Below, in pieces: positions 59,609 to 64,000 of a stretch of DNA of 64,000 bases. The first letter of the stretch is position 1. Each line of letters begins with the position of its first letter. The notes under the pieces are model-generated. The model searched no databases, was not told where the DNA came from, and saw only the letters and a list, made by a program, of their open reading frames with translations. The position numbers and the translations under genes are program-made. The stretch is from positions 48,321-112,320 of the forward strand of contig NZ_VWVU01000023.1 of NCBI RefSeq assembly GCF_008638365.1. Reading direction: 5' to 3'. This stretch comes from Nocardiopsis quinghaiensis (GTDB lineage Bacteria > Actinomycetota > Actinomycetes > Streptosporangiales > Streptosporangiaceae).

Positions 59609-62104
59609 TCACACCACCTGCTCCCAGTCCTTCAGGAACTCCTCGACTAGTAACCTCTGTGCGTTGCTGCTTTGAGCTCCCACCGCTCGGGCTCTGGCTA
59701 GGGTGGTCAGGAGCGTGACCGCGGCCGCTTCCTGTTCCCGAAGCAGCACGCCAACCGTCTGATGCTGATCAGCATCGGTGTAGAGCAGCAGAACAGCACC
59801 GAGGAACAGGAACTGCGTGGCGTAGACGGCCAACGCGTTATCCTCCTCCCAGAAGCGGGAGCCGATCTCCAGCAGCTTCTTCCCGGTGATCTCCGGCCAG
59901 TCGGCCCGGAAGATTCCCCGGATGTCACGGTCAATCTCCGATCCGGTGTTCTCTCCTTCCTCCGTAGCCTTCATGGGGAACCCTTGGGCGAGCAGAGCGT
60001 TCTTTAGGACCTCAACCTCCTGCCGGACGAGTTCCTCGGCGAAATCGACGGTCTTGATAGGACTCGTGGCTTTCTCTGCCTCTGCGTTCTGGCGTTCCGC
60101 CCGTAGCTGGACCAGTCTCCTGGCTGCGCGCAGACACTCCCGTGGAAGTCCACCGGAGAGCACGTAGCAGAGGGCGACCAGGGAGTCGGGGATGCCGCTG
60201 ATTCGTCGGATCAGGAGCTGGCGGACGTCCTCGTAGCTCAGGGGCTCCACCCGGACGATGTCGTCGAAGGCGGTGTCGAAGGAGTCGCGCACTGAGAACG
60301 AGCGCTGCTCGAAGTTGGCCAGGGCATCGTCGGAGACAGACACCAGGGTCAGGCAGTTCGGGGTGCCGAACAGGGCTTTGACCTGGTTGATGAACTGCTC
60401 CGCCTCCTGCGCGGACATCTTGTCGATCTCGTCGATCCCGATCACCAGCCGACCTCGGCCTTTGTGGAGTTCACTCCACCACTCGGCGGTCATCGTGGCG
60501 AAATTGCGGTACTCCGCCACCAACTGGGGAAGCCCCATCTGTTGCTCGGCCAGGGCCCGGGTGCGGCTTCCGGACAGCTGGGCGGGGCGGGCCACCTGGA
60601 CTGAACCAGTGACCCCGATCGTTGTGGTCTCCAGGTAGCGCAGTTGACGCAATCGCTCCCGGGCCAGAGAGGCGAGATCCTTCGGAGGGTCGGCGCGTTT
60701 CCTCTTGTGCCAGGCGGCCAGTCTGGCCCCGCAGAAGCTGACCAGAAGGCTAGTGGCCAACAGGAGCACACCAGGAGTGTAAGGCGTCCACAGTACCGAA
60801 TAGTCGAACCGTTCCTCGGGGGATCCCACCCACCGGGCGATCACCAGAATGGTGGCTACGGTCACGATGGCGGCGAATGCCATCGGAACAATGGTCTCCC
60901 AGAGGTCGATACGTTGCACGCTTTCGGTGCCAGGGAACCTTTCCCGTAGAAAACGAATCGCCTGCATGCCGGAAAAGAGCGCTGTGGCGAACACAATCAC
61001 AATCGGAACAGTGAAGTAGATCGCCAGGTGTTCACCCCACAACAGGAGGTTTTTCGGAGTGAACAGGTGTCTCATGGACAGAACCTCATCCACGGTTGGG
61101 AGGTCCTCTTCGGGTGCCAAGAAGCTGCTGAAGAAGGCGTAGAGAAGGAAGAGTAACCCAAGCAGGAAGAGAACGTTTTCGAGTGGAATCAACAGAAATT
61201 TTATCGGATTGCTTCGTTGCTTCTTTTTCGTGTTGGCGATGACCGATTCGCACAAGTGCCCGAAGACGTGGATCACGAAGTCCCGTGCCTCGTAGTGCAC
61301 AGGTGCAGGAATCAGGATGCGAAGGTCGGGTTGGCTGGCCTGGGCGAACCTGTTCTCGCAGAAATTCCTCAACAGGGTGGTCTTTCCCGCTCCCCGAGGG
61401 CCCGAGACGCCGATGCTGCCCGAACCGACTGACGAGCTGGTCCTATCGATCACCCCCATCGCGCTGGTGGCAACGATCTGCTTCCGCTCGGAGAGGTCGG
61501 TCAGGGAGGAGGCGTCGGTGATTTGGAATGGTTCATCCAACCCAGCCCGCCGCAGCAGGTCGTTCAGGTGTGAACGTAGCAGGGGCACAACCACGTTCCC
61601 GCGTAGATCTCCCAGGAAGGGCTCAACGAATCGCATGCCCCGGTAGTCGGTGCCCGAAGCGGCGAAGAGAGTAGCCAGACCGACTGCGGCCAGCAGTAGG
61701 TACAGGAGAATCAAAGAGGGTGAGAGAGATACAGACAAGACGACCAAGGTGATCACTCCGAGCCCGTAGAGGAACTCCCTGCCGGATATCTCATCGACGT
61801 TTCCGACGTTCTCAGAGAGGGAGCTGCCCAGATTCCATAACCAGCCTTGGGGGTCCAGTCGCACGAGGGCCTGGGATGATCTTGCTGTCAGGATCTCTTC
61901 TTCTTTGTCCAGCAGTTCCGCCACCATGTCGGCTCGTGTGACGCTGAGGCTGGTCATGATTTCCTGGGTCTCCGGGTTGTCGAGGAACGGCTGGGCGAGT
62001 TCCTCGAACGCCTCGTACTTCCAGTCAGGGGCACGTGCGGCGGTTTCCTTGACGACCTTGGCCAAGAAGTGCGTGAACCGCTGGAGCGCTGTGGTGGGGG
62101 GCAT
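59609..62104 (-). CDS. KAP-like membrane P-loop NTPase
   Basis: This 831-residue protein starts at ATG 62104. A helical N-terminus is followed by a hydrophobic hairpin (~111-148). Walker A is GPRGAGKTTLLRNF (~residue 233). Four further membrane segments (~301-327, 348-375, 403-427, 441-463) lie between it and Walker B RLVIGIDEIDKM (~551). A sensor-like TLVSVSDDALANF and helical C-terminal domain follow. Transmembrane segments inserted inside the P-loop domain are the defining feature of KAP NTPases, many of which act in phage exclusion or inner-membrane assembly. It is the sole cargo between modules 10 and 11. Substrate and partners are unknown. Confidence 0.8.
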   Translation of the reverse strand: MPPTTALQRFTHFLAKVVKETAARAPDWKYEAFEELAQPFLDNPETQEIMTSLSVTRADMVAELLDKEEEILTARSSQALVRLDPQGWLWNLGSSLSENVGNVDEISGREFLYGLGVITLVVLSVSLSPSLILLYLLLAAVGLATLFAASGTDYRGMRFVEPFLGDLRGNVVVPLLRSHLNDLLRRAGLDEPFQITDASSLTDLSERKQIVATSAMGVIDRTSSSVGSGSIGVSGPRGAGKTTLLRNFCENRFAQASQPDLRILIPAPVHYEARDFVIHVFGHLCESVIANTKKKQRSNPIKFLLIPLENVLFLLGLLFLLYAFFSSFLAPEEDLPTVDEVLSMRHLFTPKNLLLWGEHLAIYFTVPIVIVFATALFSGMQAIRFLRERFPGTESVQRIDLWETIVPMAFAAIVTVATILVIARWVGSPEERFDYSVLWTPYTPGVLLLATSLLVSFCGARLAAWHKRKRADPPKDLASLARERLRQLRYLETTTIGVTGSVQVARPAQLSGSRTRALAEQQMGLPQLVAEYRNFATMTAEWWSELHKGRGRLVIGIDEIDKMSAQEAEQFINQVKALFGTPNCLTLVSVSDDALANFEQRSFSVRDSFDTAFDDIVRVEPLSYEDVRQLLIRRISGIPDSLVALCYVLSGGLPRECLRAARRLVQLRAERQNAEAEKATSPIKTVDFAEELVRQEVEVLKNALLAQGFPMKATEEGENTGSEIDRDIRGIFRADWPEITGKKLLEIGSRFWEEDNALAVYATQFLFLGAVLLLYTDADQHQTVGVLLREQEAAAVTLLTTLARARAVGAQSSNAQRLLVEEFLKDWEQVV

Positions 62105-62180
62105 GGGCCGAGCATAGAGGCCTACACGGGGCCGTCAGGGACCCGGAGCGTCTCGTAATTGAGTGCGCTGGAAGCTCTGG

Positions 62181-62610
62181 TTGTGTGCCGGGATCGCCTC
62201 CCGTTCACCCTATGAACTGAGAAGTCGTCGATCTCGATCACGAGGTGCACATCGAGGCTGGTGCAGGCGGCTCTGATTCCGGTTGGCGTCGTGCTGACCG
62301 CGGGCACCGAAGCCAGCATGTTGCCGGAGGTTGCGCGGGAGGCAGCTGAGCGGACCGTATGGCTGGTGCTTCGGGACTCCAGGGGGATTCGTTGGTGTGC
62401 GCGGGTACGGAGTGGGCCTTGGGGGCCTGGACCCAGCTTGGGCCCACTGGACCCATCAGCGCGCCCTCTCGCCTGAGGTGAGGCAGCGCACTCCTTCTGA
62501 TCTGGGGTTTTGTGGTGCGCCCGGCAGGATTCGAACCTGCGGACATCGGATTAGAAGATAATCGGAGCACACAACAGTGGCTGGTGGCATCCGATGGCAC
62601 CTTGCGAGGT
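62181..62610 (+). repeat. Integration module 11: leader, integrase scar, arms, tRNA-Arg core, right arm
   Basis: Leader GTGTGCCGGGATCGCCTCCC (62183-62202), linker with AAGTCGTCGATCTCGATCAC, integrase tail scar (TEASMLPEVAREAAERTVWL, 62300-62370), GGACCCA/GGGCCCA arm repeats, tRNA-Arg core 62513-62557, then directly ATAATCGGAGCACACAACAG and GATGGCACCTTGCGAGGT. The spacer between core and right arm is deleted, as in module 7 but at a different point. Confidence 0.78.
62513..62557 (-). other. Attachment core: 3' half of tRNA-Arg(TCT)
   Basis: GTGCGCCCGGCAGGATTCGA with ACCTGCGGACATCGGATTAG on the plus strand; one change from the 56.2-kb core. The D-arm half is missing. Confidence 0.78.
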
Positions 62611-62828
62611 TCTCGTTGATCGCAGGCCCGGGCCGTGATGGTCCGTCCTGGGGTCAACCGCAGTCCCGCAACCCCGGACGAGTGGCTGACCTAGGATTAC
62701 TCTGTGCAGGCGTCGAGCGTCTGTGAATTAATCGTGACCAGTGCCAGATCGGTTGGCTAGTGGATGGATTTTCGAGGTCCAGAAAGGTATTAGAGAGCTT
62801 GGCAAACAAGAACGCGAACAGGGTTCCG

Positions 62829-63127
62829 ATGGCAGACACCCTCGTGTGGGCGCGAGTGATGCGGCCGCGCGTTCCAATTATTTACATCGACATGAACCAC
62901 TTCATTGGCATGGCCAGAGCAAATACTGGTGACGTCAAGACCCCGCGTGGTTATCGAGAGCTCTTCGATGCGGCACGAAAAGCCACTCAGCAGGGCCGCG
63001 CCTTGGTGCCTCTATCTACCCAGCACTTGTTCGAGATTTCCGCCATCAATGACCCTCGGCAGCGCAAAGATATCGCCAACGTAATGGAGGAGCTGTCAGG
63101 ATTTCAGTATTTGCTTGGGAGATCAGA
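62829..63127 (+). pseudogene. PIN-like domain protein, truncated by an IS remnant
   Basis: The frame from ATG 62829 reads RVPIIYIDMNHFIGMARANT, an Asp-containing first strand typical of PIN-like nuclease relatives, then YRELFDAARKATQQGRALVP and STQHLFEISAINDPRQRKDI. At about 63127 it runs into an IS427-like fragment that supplies the remaining codons, so the C-terminal two-thirds, including later acidic residues, is lost. The start is uncertain; a GTG at 62760 would add 23 residues. Lower GC than its neighbours suggests import. Confidence 0.6.
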
Positions 63128-63214
63128 CTGGAACAGTTCCCATGGCTCGTCCGGCACGAGCCGTCCACCATCGACACGCGGTCAGGTTGTCGAGAATCCA
63201 AATGAGATGAGCTC
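63128..63214 (-). mobile_element. IS427-group remnant (right end)
   Basis: GGAACAGTTCCCATGGCTCG through the inverted repeat CAAATGAGATGAGCTC matches the right end of the intact IS at 56195. The next three bases, TCA, fit the T-N-A target and also form the stop codon of the downstream minus-strand gene. Confidence 0.78.
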
Positions 63215-63637
63215 TCAGCCACGGTTCGAGTCGTAGCCCCACCGAGCTTGACCGTCGTGGCCCATGAAGCACTTGGCGGGACGCCCATCCTCAGCGATGC
63301 CGAGAGCGCCGATGGGAGAGCAGGCGCTCCCGAACTGGATGCCCATCTGGACCTCGGAATCCTGGTCGCCCGTCTCGTCGGTGTCGTCTTCCTTCGCTTC
63401 TTCCTCCTCTTCCTCCGGAAAGTCGGGTGGAGCAACGGGATCGATCGTTGCGGTAGGGCTCGGTGAGGGCTCTGGTGACGGCGCGTCAGACCTTGACGTG
63501 GGCTCTGGTGATGGCCCGTCATCGATGTCGTCGGTCGTTGAGCACTGAAATACTCCGAAGAGTAGAAGCACGGCGACAAGGGCAAGGAGTAGGCAGCCCC
63601 AGGGCTGACGCCCTGTGCCCTTGCTCGAACTGCTCAT
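63215..63637 (-). CDS. Small membrane-anchored protein with Pro/Glu-rich stalk
   Basis: This 140-residue protein starts at ATG 63637 (MSSSSKGTGRQPWGCLLLAL). Residues ~12-35 form a membrane anchor (CLLLALVAVLLLFGVFQCS, which could also act as a lipobox-like signal). A Pro/Ser/Glu-rich stalk follows (PSPEPSPSPTATIDP, EEEEEEAKEDD). A compact C-terminal domain has two Cys (FGSACSPIGALGIAEDGRPA, then KCFMGHDGQARWGYDSN), seen in small actinobacterial surface proteins. Function unknown. The last codons abut the IS remnant but the domain appears complete. Confidence 0.72.
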   Translation of the reverse strand: MSSSSKGTGRQPWGCLLLALVAVLLLFGVFQCSTTDDIDDGPSPEPTSRSDAPSPEPSPSPTATIDPVAPPDFPEEEEEEAKEDDTDETGDQDSEVQMGIQFGSACSPIGALGIAEDGRPAKCFMGHDGQARWGYDSNRG

Positions 63638-63840
63638 GATGTTGTTCCCATGTGGCTGAGCGCCTTTCCTGAAGTCCTGCGCGTAGCTCCAAGCCAGAAC
63701 GCGACAGCGGGCGCATGTTGACAAGAGCCCTACCGGGGGTTGGATCTGAGTTGCACCATCGTCCGACCCTTAGGTGACGTCGTGATTAGTATGCGCTTGT
63801 CCACCGTGTTCGCCCAAGCCTCGAACTCGCAGGAGCGATG

Positions 63841-64000
63841 GCGTGTGTCGGGATCGCCTCTCGTCACTCTCATGAACCGAGCAGTCGTCGCCCTCGATCT
63901 CTGAGCACGGGTTGGAGGCGATGCTGGGCCACGCCAGCATCGTGCTGACCGGGGACACCTACACCAGTGCCTTCCGGAGGGGATGGCCCCCGCAGGTCTC
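63841..64000 (+). repeat. Integration module 12: leader and integrase C-terminal scar, cut by window edge
   Basis: Leader GTCGGGATCGCCTCTCGTCA, linker GAACCGAGCAGTCGTCGCCC then TCGATCT, and an integrase tail from about 63915 (LEAMLGHASIVLTGDTYTSA) that still contains the Tyr region. The arms and core would lie beyond the window. Confidence 0.72.

Noticed and set aside
24697..62610. CRISPR array
   Set aside because: The repeats are kilobases apart, separated by genes, and contain integrase and tRNA sequence. There is no short regular repeat-spacer pattern and no cas gene.

Overview
This window looks like chromosomal DNA of a high-GC actinomycete. The evidence is strong G/C bias at third codon positions, frequent GTG (and one TTG) starts, ATGA/GTGA translational overlaps, and actinobacterial families such as HyuA/HyuB, NarL-type two-component pairs, secreted RHS proteins and pSAM2-like integrases. 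A Nocardiopsis- or Streptomyces-like host fits. That assignment is inference; no rRNA or complete tRNA gene is present to settle it.

Region 1 (1-5.1 kb) holds regulators and scars: a TetR regulator cut by the window edge, an IS630-type transposase remnant, a divergent SDR/LysR pair with a candidate LysR box, an IS427-like IS remnant, and a LacI-family repressor facing a large operon. Region 2 (5.3-21.6 kb) is a 14-gene catabolic operon, almost every junction of which overlaps by 1-7 bases. It encodes a DapA-family lyase, a three-subunit flavin/iron-sulfur amine oxidase (HcnABC or D-hydroxyproline dehydrogenase type), a metal amidohydrolase, HyuA and HyuB (hydantoinase/oxoprolinase type), a complete peptide-type ABC importer, a small AtzF C-terminal-like protein and a D-hydantoinase/dihydropyrimidinase. 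I infer import, ring opening, oxidation and carbon-skeleton cleavage of a cyclic amide or N-carbamoyl compound, with LacI-type control. Hairpins flank the binding-protein gene, and a very strong hairpin lies after the operon. A flavin L-amino-acid oxidase converges on it.

Region 3 (24.7-64 kb) is an accretion island. At least ten copies of a short module recur, all in the same orientation: a leader hairpin, a tyrosine-integrase gene or scar, GGTCCCA-type direct repeats, the 3' half of tRNA-Arg(TCT) or tRNA-Lys(TTT) as an attachment core, then CGGAGCA direct repeats and a palindrome. Most copies have lost the middle of the integrase in a similar way, which suggests a family of non-autonomous derivatives. 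The cargo between modules is varied: a broken ArsR-rhodanese gene; a cittilin-like RiPP locus (27-residue precursor ending PYIYY, P450, methyltransferase); a sensor kinase/regulator pair with a CPBP protease; three PD-(D/E)XK nuclease-like genes; a secreted LamG protein next to a 2405-residue RHS polymorphic toxin with a Hint domain, a barnase-like tip and a barstar-like immunity gene; small membrane proteins; a KAP-like membrane ATPase; and a truncated PIN-like gene. Insertion sequences (one intact IS427-like element, plus IS1380, IS5-type and IS3 remnants) have inserted into this array.

The most notable items are the tiny RiPP precursor with its P450, the repeated integration modules with nuclease, toxin and ATPase cargo, and the combined oxidase/hydantoinase operon.
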